Notes: generated by a model not told the origin, from the sequence alone. Counted from the stretch's first letter, positions 41,313 to 51,022 are shown. The stretch is 64,000 bases of DNA from DASYDU01 sp050248495 (GCA_050248495.1 JBFWSG010000009.1:81981-145980), one strand, 5' to 3'. A program made the numbers and translations.

Positions 41313-42851
41313 ATGAACTTGCGACAACTCGTGGAACGCCCCGATCGACCGTTCGCCAGCCAGCCGCAGGTCGCCCGCTACTTTCCCGCCGCTTCGCTGG
41401 AAGAAGCGCGGAAGCGTCTCGCGCGATCGATCGAGCGCGGCGACGGGCCGGGGGTCGTGATCGGCGGCGCGGGGATCGGCAAGTCGCTGCTCCTGCAGGT
41501 GCTGGCCTCACAGTACCGCGAGAAGTTCGACGTGGTGCTCCTGGCCTGCGCGCAGCTGTGCACGCGGCGGGCGCTCTTGCAGGCGATTCACTTTGAGCTG
41601 GGCCTCGACTACCGTCGCCGCGACGAGGGAGAGCTGCGACTGAGTCTGATGGACACATTACTTTCCTCTGACGAGTCGACGCAAGGGTTACTGTTGTTGG
41701 TCGACGAGGCTCAAGCACTGGCGAACCACTTGCTGGAAGAGCTGCGGCTGCTGACAAATCTCTCGCGCGGCGGGGCTCCGCGAATTCGCCTGGTGATGGC
41801 CGGGTTGCCGTCGCTGGAAGAAAAGTTCGCCACTCCCGAACTGCAGTCGTTCAGCCAACGCCTCGCCGCCCGCTGTTATCTTGCACCGCTCTCGCGCACG
41901 GAAACCGAGCAATATGTGCGGGCTCAACTGGCCGCGTCGCACGCCGACGCGGATCGGCTGATCGCGCCCAAATCATACGATGCGATCTTCGCCCACTCGG
42001 ATGGCGTGCCGCGTTTGGTAAATCAAATCTGCGATCGGGCGCTGGTGCTCGCCGAGGCGCGGCATCTGGAAACGATTGACGACAAACTCGTGCAGGCGGC
42101 CTGGGCTGACTTGCAGCAGCTGCCGGGTGCAGTCATTGAGTCGCCCGCCGCTGGTGATTCGTCGAGATCGACATCGTCGGCGCCATCGAGCGTCGTCGAG
42201 TTCGGTTCGCTCGCGCCTGTCTCTGCCGCTGCGGTTATTGCCACCGCGCCCGTTCCGCCGCCGGCGCTGCCGCGCAGACTTGCCATTGAGCCGCCGCCGG
42301 TCGCCTCGGCTGCCAAACAGCTGCAACAGAAACCAACCGAATCGCCCGAACGCTCCTCACGGCCGACCGAGCGGATCCGCCGGCCGAGAGTGTTCAGCGC
42401 ACCGACGCCCGAGGCCATTGATCCATTCGGCGGCGAGTCGTTTGAAGAGGAAGAATTGGTGCTGGAAAGCTTCGCCACCCTGGCGAGCATTTTCGGCCGG
42501 AGGACGCCGCGCGTTGAGAATGGCCGCGAACCGGCGATCTCGCGGATGGTGCAAAACGCCCTGGATGCGACGGCGACAACGAGCCTTGAGATTGAATCCC
42601 GGCGCGAGGCCAGCGGGGAAGTTGCGGCAACCGACGAACACGAATTGCGGCCGACGATCCGCCTCGCTCTGGTCAACGAATCGATTACTCTGCCGGAAGA
42701 GCCGACCGTCCAATCGACGACGGCGCCGGAGCCGCCCGAACAGCCGATCCTGATCATCGAAGACGACCAGGAAGCGGCGGTCCGACCGCAGCCCGGCGTG
42801 CGGCGCGAGAGCTACCGGCAACTGTTTACGCGGCTTCGCCACGGCACCTGA
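41313..42851 (+). CDS. ExeA/GspA-like AAA ATPase with long disordered tail
   Basis: 512-aa protein. Residues about 15-270 form an ExeA-type AAA+ ATPase: Walker A GGAGIGKS (51-58), Walker B LLLLVDEAQAL (about 126-136), sensor segment RIRLVMAGLPSLEEK, and GVPRLVNQICDRALVLA. The remaining 240 residues are Pro/Ala/Glu-rich, low complexity and probably disordered. ATG 41313 has AAGGA upstream. ExeA-like ATPases act in type II secretion assembly or polysaccharide export; next to a sugar epimerase and a mannosyltransferase, an exopolysaccharide role is attractive but unproven. Confidence 0.85.
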   Translation: MNLRQLVERPDRPFASQPQVARYFPAASLEEARKRLARSIERGDGPGVVIGGAGIGKSLLLQVLASQYREKFDVVLLACAQLCTRRALLQAIHFELGLDYRRRDEGELRLSLMDTLLSSDESTQGLLLLVDEAQALANHLLEELRLLTNLSRGGAPRIRLVMAGLPSLEEKFATPELQSFSQRLAARCYLAPLSRTETEQYVRAQLAASHADADRLIAPKSYDAIFAHSDGVPRLVNQICDRALVLAEARHLETIDDKLVQAAWADLQQLPGAVIESPAAGDSSRSTSSAPSSVVEFGSLAPVSAAAVIATAPVPPPALPRRLAIEPPPVASAAKQLQQKPTESPERSSRPTERIRRPRVFSAPTPEAIDPFGGESFEEEELVLESFATLASIFGRRTPRVENGREPAISRMVQNALDATATTSLEIESRREASGEVAATDEHELRPTIRLALVNESITLPEEPTVQSTTAPEPPEQPILIIEDDQEAAVRPQPGVRRESYRQLFTRLRHGT

Positions 42852-42898
42852 CGGGCGGCGACTGGCTCGGTGCATAGCGGCCGTGTAAGCTTAGTTGC

Positions 42899-43843
<945 letters not shown>

Positions 43844-44029
43844 GATTCACCACAGAGGGCACGGAGATCCCGGAGAAACGATCGAGACGACCGCTAATTT
43901 TCGCTTATGATCGCTAATCAGCCTGTGGTACATAGCGATTGAATCAATCTGTTTTCACTAGCGCTCCTTAGCGGCGATTAGTGGTTTGGAAGCTCCTGCT
44001 CCGTGTCCTCCGTCTCTCCGTGGTGAATC
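43844..44029. repeat. 186-bp nested inverted repeat between epimerase and GT2
   Basis: Outer arms: GATTCACCACAGAGGGCACG... (43844-43875) and ...CTCCGTCTCTCCGTGGTGAATC (43999-44029). Inner arms: CGCTAAT-rich segments near 43890-43920 and TTAGCGGCGATTAGTGG near 43967-43985. It starts right after the epimerase stop. Confidence 0.75.
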
Positions 44030-44044
44030 TGGCCTGCTTGCCCC

Positions 44045-44767
44045 ATGAAGACCCCGCGGACGCTCGTTACTCTGGCCACCTACAACGAGGTCGAGAATCT
44101 GCCGGGGCTAGTCGACGAGATTCTGCGCGTGCTACCGATGGCCGATGTGCTGGTGGTCGACGATAATTCGCCGGATGGCACCGGCCGCTGGTGCGACGAG
44201 AGGGCGAAATCGCAACCGCGGTTGCGCTCGATTCATCGACCGGGAAAGCTCGGCCTCGGCTCGGCGACGCTCGTCGCGCTGCGTGAGGCCATCGAGCGCG
44301 GCTACGACATCGTGGTCACGATGGATGCCGATTGGAGTCACGACCCGAAGCATTTGCCGGCGCTAGTCGCTGCGACGGAGCATGCGGACGTGGCCATCGG
44401 ATCGCGGTACATCGTGGGAGGCGAGATCGAGGGCTGGCCGTGGCACCGCCGCCGCCTGAGCCGAGCGATCAATCGGCTGAGCCGCGCGCTGTTGCGGCTG
44501 CCGATTCGGGACACCAGCGGTGCGTATCGCGCGTATCGCGTGGCGAAATTGCGGCAGCTCGATTTGGACAAGATTCGTGCTACCGGCTACGCGTACCTTG
44601 AAGAAATTCTGTGGCACTTTGCTCGGATCGACGCGACGTTCGCCGAAGTACCAATCACGTTCCGCGAGCGCCGCGCGGGCAAATCGAAGACCAGCGTGCG
44701 CGAAGCGGTGGGAAAAGTCGCGACGCTCGTGCGGCTTTCCCGATATCGAGCCGAGCGGCCGCGGTAA
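44045..44767 (+). CDS. Polyprenol-phosphate mannosyltransferase-like GT2
   Basis: 240-aa family-2 glycosyltransferase of the DPM1 type, moving mannose (or another sugar) from a nucleotide sugar to polyprenyl phosphate. Motifs: LATYNEVENLPGLVDEI, VLVVDDNSPDGTGRWCD, TMDADWSHDPKHLPAL (DxD), AIGSRYIVGGEIEGWPW, and TSGAYRAYRV; C-terminus RRAGKSKTSVREA. No transmembrane extension, so the soluble DPM1 form. Probably acts with the epimerase in glycan synthesis. Confidence 0.92.
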   Translation: MKTPRTLVTLATYNEVENLPGLVDEILRVLPMADVLVVDDNSPDGTGRWCDERAKSQPRLRSIHRPGKLGLGSATLVALREAIERGYDIVVTMDADWSHDPKHLPALVAATEHADVAIGSRYIVGGEIEGWPWHRRRLSRAINRLSRALLRLPIRDTSGAYRAYRVAKLRQLDLDKIRATGYAYLEEILWHFARIDATFAEVPITFRERRAGKSKTSVREAVGKVATLVRLSRYRAERPR

Positions 44768-44774
44768 CGCCACG

Positions 44775-44803
44775 TTGACCGGCGTACGAGCGGAGCCTAT
44801 TCT
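44775..44803 (+). promoter_or_regulatory. Promoter candidate for the LacI-type regulator
   Basis: TTGACC (44775-44780), 17-base spacer, TATTCT (44798-44803), 75 bases before the gene. Confidence 0.5.
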
Positions 44804-44878
44804 AAAAGCTGCGGCATTTCGGGCAACTTTTCGTCACTCGCTCCTCGTATAGGCGGCGATCAGCCCGGGAAGTTTTCG

Positions 44879-45952
44879 ATGTCGGTCACCATTTACGAGA
44901 TCGCGGAACGGGCCGGTGTGTCGAGTTCCACGGTGGCGCGGATTTTACGCGGCGACAATCGCCGTTCGTATCGCCGCAGCGCTGAAACCGCCGAGCGGGT
45001 GTTGAAGATCGCGCAGGAAATGGGTTACCGGCCCAACGTGCGGGCGCGGGCCTTCTCGCGCGGCAAGACGCGCGGCATCGGACTGCTCTACACCGACGAC
45101 GCCTGGATTTTTGAAGGCGTCAACACGACGGTCGTCAACAGCCTCGTCCGCACGCTGCAACATGCCGGGCATCACCTCGTGTTTTGCCCCATCGACGAAG
45201 GGAGCGCGTGGCAGGAAATCGTGCTCGGCGGACAGATCGACGGCGGCGTCGTGTTTCAGACCCTGCCGGCCGAAGTCGCCCACGCCGTACGCGAACGCCA
45301 TTTGCCTCTGGTGCTGCTGGGCGATGACAGCGATCCGACGATGTCCCAAGTTGTGGTGGACGATTTTGGCGGCGCTTTTGCAGCGACGAAATACTTGCTC
45401 GGGCTCGGACACGAGCGGATCATGCTGTTTGTCCACGAGTCGGTCAAACCGCACTGCAGCGTGGAGGAGCGGCTGGGCGGCTACCGCGCCGCGATGGACG
45501 AGGCGAAGCTGATGACCCGCGAGCTGGTTCGCGTCCATGAAGGGGATGCGATCGACGCGATTGTCCGCGGCGACGCGCGGCCGACCGCCGTCATTTGTTA
45601 TAGCGACCTGGAATCGACGCTGCTCGTCCACGGGCTCTGGCAGGTCGGCGTCTCGATTCCCGGCGACGTCAGTCTAATCGGCTTCAACGACGTGTTCGGG
45701 ACCCGTTACATGACGCCGCCGCTGACGACCGTCGGGTTCGATGCGGCCAAAATCGGCGAGATGGGCGCTCAGCTCGTGCTCAAGGACTCCGGTTCGACGG
45801 CGGAGGAGAAGCAGCCGACCGTCTTTACGATCAAGCCGAAGCTGATCGTGCGGGGCTCGACCGGGCCGGCCAAGTCGCGCGATGGGTCCGCTCGCAACAA
45901 TCGGGCCAATTCTTCAAACGGCCACGCACCACCTGCGGACGACGACGAATAG
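44879..45952 (+). CDS. LacI-family transcriptional regulator
   Basis: 357-aa repressor: N-terminal HTH TIYEIAERAGVSSSTVARIL with hinge region YRPNVRARAFSRGKTRGIG, then a periplasmic-binding-protein-like sensor (GGQIDGGVVFQTLPAE, VVVDDFGGAFAATKYLLGLG, VSIPGDVSLIGFNDVFGTRY). The C-terminal 30 residues are a polar, Asn/Ser-rich tail. It precedes phosphofructokinase in the same direction, so control of sugar use is likely; effector unknown. Confidence 0.93.
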   Translation: MSVTIYEIAERAGVSSSTVARILRGDNRRSYRRSAETAERVLKIAQEMGYRPNVRARAFSRGKTRGIGLLYTDDAWIFEGVNTTVVNSLVRTLQHAGHHLVFCPIDEGSAWQEIVLGGQIDGGVVFQTLPAEVAHAVRERHLPLVLLGDDSDPTMSQVVVDDFGGAFAATKYLLGLGHERIMLFVHESVKPHCSVEERLGGYRAAMDEAKLMTRELVRVHEGDAIDAIVRGDARPTAVICYSDLESTLLVHGLWQVGVSIPGDVSLIGFNDVFGTRYMTPPLTTVGFDAAKIGEMGAQLVLKDSGSTAEEKQPTVFTIKPKLIVRGSTGPAKSRDGSARNNRANSSNGHAPPADDDE

Positions 45953-46095
45953 AACCCGCGTCCCAGTCGACGGCCGGTGCAGTCTTTGCAGGCCGTGCGG
46001 ATTGCGCGGCGCCGCCGCTTTCAGCGCGGCGAAATGTCGTGGCCTATGCTTGTCTGGCGCTTCGCCAGATTGGGACCAGCATGGGACTCCGCGAT

Positions 46096-47301
46096 ATGAC
46101 CACGAAACGAATCGGCGTACTCACCAGCGGTGGCGATTGCCCGGGGCTCAACGCGGTGATCCGCGGCGCGGCCAAGACCTGCTGGAGCCTCGGCTACGAC
46201 TGCGTCGGCTTTCTCAAGGGCTACGAAGGTCTGCACGATCCCGTGCAGTTCGTGACCCTCACGCCGCAGAACACCACGGGCATCCTCAATCGAGGCGGCA
46301 CGATTCTGGGCTCGACCAATCGGGGCCGGTTCGCGGCCACGGTCGGCGTCAGCGACCGGCAAGAAATCAAACCGGAATTGCTGCAGGGCGTGGCCAAAAC
46401 GGTCGAGCAGTTGAATCTCGCCGGATTGATTTGCATCGGCGGCGATGGCTCGCTGGCCGTCGCGCAGCAGTTTCACGAATACGGCATCCCCGTGGTCGGC
46501 GTGCCGAAAACGATTGACAACGACCTGTCCGCGACGGCTTTCACCTTCGGTTTCGACAGCGCCGTAGCCTGCGCGACCGACGCACTCGACCGGCTCCACA
46601 CGACGGCCGAGAGCCACGAGCGGGTGTTCGTGATGGAAGTGATGGGCCGCCACGCCGGCTGGATCGCGCTTCACGCGGGGATCGCCGGCGGTGCCGACGT
46701 GATCCTGATGCCAGAGATTCCCTGGACGTTTGAAAGTGTCTGCCGCAAGATTCTCGAGCGCGAGCAGCACGGCAAACGCTTCACGCTGATCGTCGTCGCC
46801 GAAGGGGCTGAACTCCCGGAGGGGGGCATCGTCGGCGAGCAGCGGCATGGCGCCCAGGCCAAGCTCGGCGGCATCGGCGAACGCGTGGCCTGCGAAATCG
46901 AGCGGCGGTTGCTCAAGGAAACGCGAACCGTCGTCCTCGGACACCTGCAGCGCGGCGGCGCGCCGACGACGTTCGATCGCGTCCTGGCCACACAATATGG
47001 TGCCCACGCGGTACGGCTAATCGTCGAGGGCCGCCTGGGCGAGATGATCTGCTATCATCCGCCGCAAATGGACAGCGTTCCGATCATGCAGGCGGTCAAC
47101 CGCATTCGCACGGTCGACCCGGACGGCGCGGCGGTCCAGGCGGCCCGCGCGCTGGGCATTTGCTTCGGCGCCGGCAGCCACACGGCCAGTCCGTTTGTCG
47201 TGGGCATCGGCGAAGTGATCACGAGCGTTGAAGTCGAAGAAGACGCAGTGTTCGTGCTGGACCTGGCCGAATCGGCGGCAGAAGAGGCGCTGGCCGAGTA
47301 A
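46096..47301 (+). CDS. pfkA: 6-phosphofructokinase (group III-like, Gly/Lys signature)
   Basis: About 401-aa glycolytic kinase making fructose-1,6-bisphosphate. Motifs: KRIGVLTSGGDCPGLNAVIR, TILGSTNRG, GGDGS (115-119) and PKTIDND (137-143), then VMGRHAGWIALHAGIAGGAD and LGHLQRGGAPTTFDR. GGDGS (Gly, not Asp) points to ATP rather than pyrophosphate as donor, while the Lys of PKTIDND is shared with PPi-type enzymes: the mixed pattern of group III PFKs. ATG 46096 gives the usual N-terminus; ATG 46081 is possible. A TCTGGCG/CGCCAGA hairpin lies at 46053-46069. Confidence 0.93.
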   Translation: MTTKRIGVLTSGGDCPGLNAVIRGAAKTCWSLGYDCVGFLKGYEGLHDPVQFVTLTPQNTTGILNRGGTILGSTNRGRFAATVGVSDRQEIKPELLQGVAKTVEQLNLAGLICIGGDGSLAVAQQFHEYGIPVVGVPKTIDNDLSATAFTFGFDSAVACATDALDRLHTTAESHERVFVMEVMGRHAGWIALHAGIAGGADVILMPEIPWTFESVCRKILEREQHGKRFTLIVVAEGAELPEGGIVGEQRHGAQAKLGGIGERVACEIERRLLKETRTVVLGHLQRGGAPTTFDRVLATQYGAHAVRLIVEGRLGEMICYHPPQMDSVPIMQAVNRIRTVDPDGAAVQAARALGICFGAGSHTASPFVVGIGEVITSVEVEEDAVFVLDLAESAAEEALAE

Positions 47302-47516
47302 TTCCGCCTCAGCCGGCGAAGTTTTGGCAGCAGCGTTTGGACTGCATGTTCTTCCGCCGCGCGAGATGCGCTGTCTCGGAGTTCTACTTAGATCTCCGCG
47401 CCGGAAATTATCTCTGCGATCGCGCAAAAAGGGCGAGCCTGCAAGCCCATCCTACGAAAAGAGCGGGGATTCCGCTTCACTTTGCGGCGTCCCAGTCTGT
47501 CGCTCCGTCGGCGCGG

Positions 47517-47544
47517 TTGACGTGCGACCGCCGACCGTTAAACT
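47517..47544 (+). promoter_or_regulatory. Promoter candidate for the SHD1 gene
   Basis: TTGACG (47517-47522), 16-base spacer, TAAACT (47539-47544), 40 bases before the ATG; the rest of 47302-47584 shows no gene. Confidence 0.4.
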
Positions 47545-47584
47545 GACCCCGGAGCACCTATTTTTACATCGATGAGGCGATACC

Positions 47585-48268
47585 ATGCGCGCGACACTGG
47601 TTCTGGCACTTTTACTGGCGGTCGCAAGCGTACAAGCCGCAGAGCGAACGTGGACGATTGCGCGGGAAGTTTACACGGCCGACGGCGAGCTCGTGGCGGT
47701 CCGCGGCGGACTGGTGTATGTCAAAATTGACGGCAAGGTGGAGGAGATTCCGATCGAGCGGCTCAGCGCCGCCGACCAGAATTACATTGCTTCGCTGTCG
47801 CTCGCGCCGATTCTGCCCGGCCCGGAAGCTGCCGATGGCTCGACGTCCATGGTGCAACCAGCAGTAGCACAGCAAGACTTCGCACAGGAAGAAATGCCGC
47901 TCCCCGGTCCGCCCGATGCGCCGGCGCAAGGCGAGCTGGAACTGAATTCTCCGGACTTGGCGCCTGCTTACGGCGGCACTCCGATCCGCTCGCAGGCCGC
48001 GCCCCAACCGCGGACGCGCTTCGACCGCTACGGCCGCATGATCTCGCCGCAGCAAGGTACGGCCGCGAATTACGTCGCGCCGTGGGGTGGAGCGCGTCAG
48101 CAGTCGAATCCCAACGCACGCAGCGGCCGTCCGTCGCCGCAGCAAGACGCGAACGAACGAAACGCCCGCTCGAAACGCGACAACGATGACGACGATCGCC
48201 CCGGCATCCTCAGCTTCCGCGCCCGCCGCTTGGAACGCGAACGCGCGACGGCCAATCGCTCGCGGTAG
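47585..48268 (+). CDS. Secreted SHD1-domain protein
   Basis: 227-aa exported protein. Signal peptide MRATLVLALLLAVASVQAAE; residues about 22-70 form an SHD1-like domain (RTWTIAREVYTADGELVAVR, YVKIDGKVEEIPIERLSAAD, QNYI), a small fold common in planctomycete secreted proteins. The remaining 150 residues are Pro/Gln/Asn-rich and end in a very basic, Arg-rich tail, probably disordered and able to bind polyanions. Function unknown. GAGG precedes the ATG. Confidence 0.8.
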   Translation: MRATLVLALLLAVASVQAAERTWTIAREVYTADGELVAVRGGLVYVKIDGKVEEIPIERLSAADQNYIASLSLAPILPGPEAADGSTSMVQPAVAQQDFAQEEMPLPGPPDAPAQGELELNSPDLAPAYGGTPIRSQAAPQPRTRFDRYGRMISPQQGTAANYVAPWGGARQQSNPNARSGRPSPQQDANERNARSKRDNDDDDRPGILSFRARRLERERATANRSR

Positions 48269-48275
48269 GTGAGGT

Positions 48276-48343
48276 GTGGCACCGGCCGCTGGCCGGTGAA
48301 CACAAAGGACAATTGTCCGTCACAGGCCAGCGGCCGGTGCCAC
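48276..48343. repeat. Perfect 19-bp-arm inverted repeat between convergent genes
   Basis: GTGGCACCGGCCGCTGGCC (48276-48294) and its exact complement (48325-48343); the loop itself contains the 12-bp palindrome GGACAATTGTCC. It lies between the stops of the SHD1 gene and glsA and is likely a bidirectional terminator. Confidence 0.85.
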
Positions 48344-48360
48344 TGCCATTCTCCACGGCG

Positions 48361-49395
48361 CTAGCCTTTGTTCCGCCGCAGCTGAAATTGCTCGTCGATC
48401 TGCTCGCCGTCGAAGCCCAACTCGAACGAGTGGAGGCCGAACCGCTGGGAGAGCTCTTCGCAGACCTTGATGCCGCGGACGCTGTTGCCGCGGGCGTCCA
48501 GGAGCGGCGAAAAGATGCCGATGCCGGCCCGGCCGGGCACGACGGCACAGATGCCGCCGCCGACGCCGCTCTTGGCCGGCAACCCGACACGATAGGCCCA
48601 CTCGCCCGCGTAGTCGTACATGCCGCAAGTGAGCATGATGCTCAGCACGTCTTTCACGTAACGCCGTTCGATCGCCCGCTCCTTGGTCACCGGATTCACG
48701 CCGGCGTTGGCCAGCGTGGCTCCCATCACCGCCAGATCGTGCGCGTTGACCATGATCGAGCACTGCTGGAAATAGAGTTCGAGCGAATCGGGGATCTGCT
48801 CGCTGACCATGCCGAAGTTGAGCATCAAATGGGAGATCGCGCGATTGCGATGGCCGGTCGTGCGCTCGGAGAGAAAGATCGCGTTGTCGATGTACACTTC
48901 GCGGCCGATGTAGCGGCCGAACATGGCCAGGGTCCGCTTGATGCGGTCGGCGAAATCCTTGCCGCGGACCAGGTCGGCCGTGGCGATCGCCCCCGCGTTC
49001 ACCAGCGGATTGAACGGCCGGTTCGAAACCTCGTCGAGCACGATCGCGTTGAACGCCTCCCCGGTCGGTTCGACGCCCACTTTCGAGAGCACTTCTTCGC
49101 GGCCGTGGTCGTCCAGCGCCAGGCCGAACATGAACGGCTTGGAGACCGATTGAATGCTGAAGATTTGTTCGTGATCGCCGACGTCGTACGACTGCCCGTC
49201 GACCGTGACGACCGAAATCGCGAACCAATTTGGATCGGCGAGGGCCAGCTCGGGAATGTAGTCCGCGACCTTGCCTTCCATGTTGCCGCGATACTTGGCG
49301 TGCAGATCGTTGAGCGTCGAGCGAAATGGCGCGACCTTCGACTTGAGACCGCCCAGGAGTTCGTCGAGTGCGCCGGTGGAGTTCGATTGTGTCAT
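48361..49395 (-). CDS. glsA: Glutaminase
   Basis: 344-aa serine-type glutaminase (beta-lactamase-like fold) releasing ammonia from glutamine. SxxK motif S83-V-S-K86 in FSIQSVSKPFMFGLAL, EPTGEAFNAIVLD, NPLVNAGAIAT, and the conserved Tyr in CGMYDYAGEWAYRVGLPAKS with GVGGGICAVVPGRAGIG. Slightly longer than E. coli GlsA (about 308). Downstream of the FHA-MinD pair in the same direction but separated by an inverted repeat, so probably independent. Confidence 0.95.
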   Translation of the reverse strand: MTQSNSTGALDELLGGLKSKVAPFRSTLNDLHAKYRGNMEGKVADYIPELALADPNWFAISVVTVDGQSYDVGDHEQIFSIQSVSKPFMFGLALDDHGREEVLSKVGVEPTGEAFNAIVLDEVSNRPFNPLVNAGAIATADLVRGKDFADRIKRTLAMFGRYIGREVYIDNAIFLSERTTGHRNRAISHLMLNFGMVSEQIPDSLELYFQQCSIMVNAHDLAVMGATLANAGVNPVTKERAIERRYVKDVLSIMLTCGMYDYAGEWAYRVGLPAKSGVGGGICAVVPGRAGIGIFSPLLDARGNSVRGIKVCEELSQRFGLHSFELGFDGEQIDEQFQLRRNKG

Positions 49396-49413
49396 AAATA
49401 TCTTTTAGTTCGG

Positions 49414-49491
49414 GGTGGCTGGGGTCGAGCGACAGCGAGCCCCCAGTTAATAAATCGCTGGGGGCTCGGCTCCACCTCGACCCCAGCCACC
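49414..49491. repeat. Inverted repeat with nested arms between minD-like gene and glsA
   Basis: Outer perfect 16-bp arms GGTGGCTGGGGTCGAG (49414-49429) and CTCGACCCCAGCCACC (49476-49491); inner arms GAGCCCCCAG and CTGGGGGCTC around an AT-rich loop. It follows the stop of the MinD-like gene by 20 bases. Confidence 0.85.
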
Positions 49492-49511
49492 GTGATTTGA
49501 AGGTCTCTTTC

Positions 49512-50282
49512 TTAAGCCATCACGCGAGCGGCCACTTTGTTGAGTTCCAGCGTCATCGGGTGTTCGGGGTAACGATTCACAAAGATGCCGCTGCTTGCCA
49601 GCCGCACAATTTCGTAGTTCATCGGCAGCATGGCCGCCACCTCGGCGCCGTACGCGCGCTCGACCCGCTCCCGCAATTGCACAACGTCCATATTGGGCGG
49701 CACCTTGTTAATCAGGATCATCATCTCAGGAATTTCGAGCCGGCGGGCGAGCTCGGCGGTCACGGCCGTGCCCTGAAAATCCTGGCTATCGGGCCGCATC
49801 ACGAGCACCAGCTTGTCCGAGATGGCAATCGAGAGCAGCGTCTCTTCGTTGACTCCAGGGTGCGTGTCGATGAACAGGTAGTCCAGGTCCAGGGCACGAA
49901 TCAGGCGCTGGATGCCGTCGTTGAGCTTGCCGACGTCGTAGCCTTCTTTGAGCACTTTGCCGATTTCGCCGGCATTCACGCTCGAAGGGATCAGGAACAC
50001 GCGTGGCCGGTCGTCCTCGGGATCCGCGGTGCCGATCGCGGCGTCGGTCACATCGTAGGCCGCCTCGTCGATCGAACACTTGCCGTAAAGAAAATCGTTG
50101 AGCGCGTGCTTCACGCGCGATTCCGGCAGCTGAAAGATGACGTGGATGCCAGGCGACTGGATGTCGGTGTCGATGACGCCAACGCGGTTGCCAGCCCGGG
50201 CCACGAGCACGGCGAGGTTGGCCGTGGTGTTTGATTTGCCTGTGCCACCGCGGTACGAGTGCGTGGAGATGATTTTGGCCAC
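49512..50282 (-). CDS. MinD/ParA-like ATPase with Arg in the deviant Walker A
   Basis: 256-aa P-loop ATPase. N-terminus AKIISTHSYRGGTGKSNTTA: the deviant Walker A reads RGGTGKS (11-17), with Arg where ParA/MinD have the signature Lys. Walker A' VGVIDTDIQSPGIHV and Walker B YLFIDTHPGVNEETL are intact. No amphipathic C-terminal membrane helix is obvious. GTG 50282 has GAAGGA upstream. It follows the FHA gene by 73 bases, so the two form a small operon. Role probably positioning or signalling rather than Min septum placement; no minC or minE is present. Confidence 0.85.
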   Translation of the reverse strand: MAKIISTHSYRGGTGKSNTTANLAVLVARAGNRVGVIDTDIQSPGIHVIFQLPESRVKHALNDFLYGKCSIDEAAYDVTDAAIGTADPEDDRPRVFLIPSSVNAGEIGKVLKEGYDVGKLNDGIQRLIRALDLDYLFIDTHPGVNEETLLSIAISDKLVLVMRPDSQDFQGTAVTAELARRLEIPEMMILINKVPPNMDVVQLRERVERAYGAEVAAMLPMNYEIVRLASSGIFVNRYPEHPMTLELNKVAARVMA

Positions 50283-50355
50283 AAGACGTCCTTCGGAAGC
50301 GGGATGAGGGAAGTGGAAAAGAGATGATGGTGGCCGCCCGAAATTGGCCGAGGCG

Positions 50356-50895
50356 CTATTTGGATCGCGGAGCGGAACCACTCCCTTTGCCGCCATCGTG
50401 CCGCGCCGACTTGAGTCGCTGCGACTCCTGCAGCAGCTCATCGAATAACGAGCCACTGGCGATCTTGTCGGCCTCCAGCCGGTTCTTCTCCTGATCCAGC
50501 TCGAACAGCGCCAGCGCGTCGATATCGATCTGGTCGACTGTCATGCTCCCGCTCGGGGAGAGTTCGGCAGTGTCGAACCGCAGCATCGGGCCCGACGGAC
50601 CCAGGCGAAAGATGACTCCCGGCCGCAGCGTCGCTTCGACGACCATGCGGTTGTCGATCAGCGTGCCGTGACGGCCACAGGAAACGAGCGTCCAACCCTC
50701 GGCACCCTTGAACAGCGTGACGTGGTGCCGCGATACGTGCGGATCGGAAATGACGATGTCGCGAGTGTCTTCGCGCCCGATCGTGATTTCAGCCTGATCG
50801 GAAAATCGCCACGTTTGGATCGGTTTGCCTTGAGAGGAGTCTAATAGCTGCAGACTGACGCCACCGGCCTTGCGCGGCCTGTGATTGTCGCTCAT
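50356..50895 (-). CDS. FHA-domain protein
   Basis: 179-aa cytoplasmic phosphothreonine-reader. FHA domain residues about 25-110 with the conserved GR (40-41) in ITIGREDTRDIVISDPHVSR, SRHH (55-58), and GTLIDNRMV in place of the usual GTxVNG loop. The C-terminal helix is charged (DQEKNRLEADKIAS, LLQESQRLKSARH). Cotranscribed with the MinD-like ATPase, so it may recruit that ATPase to a phosphorylated partner (inference). No Ser/Thr kinase is in the window. Confidence 0.88.
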   Translation of the reverse strand: MSDNHRPRKAGGVSLQLLDSSQGKPIQTWRFSDQAEITIGREDTRDIVISDPHVSRHHVTLFKGAEGWTLVSCGRHGTLIDNRMVVEATLRPGVIFRLGPSGPMLRFDTAELSPSGSMTVDQIDIDALALFELDQEKNRLEADKIASGSLFDELLQESQRLKSARHDGGKGSGSAPRSK

Positions 50896-51022
50896 CGCAC
50901 ATACCTAACCCGCCTGGAAAGGTGTCGCCACGAGAACCGAAGCTGCGAAAACGATTCTAAATCACGCGTCAAAAAGTCGCAACTCTCGGCCGGTAATGGG
51001 AAACCCGTCGGTGCAACTTGCG

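Noticed and set aside
46053..46069. TCTGGCG-CTT-CGCCAGA hairpin before pfkA as a terminator or riboswitch
   Set aside because: No T-run and no larger conserved structure; noted only within the pfkA entry.
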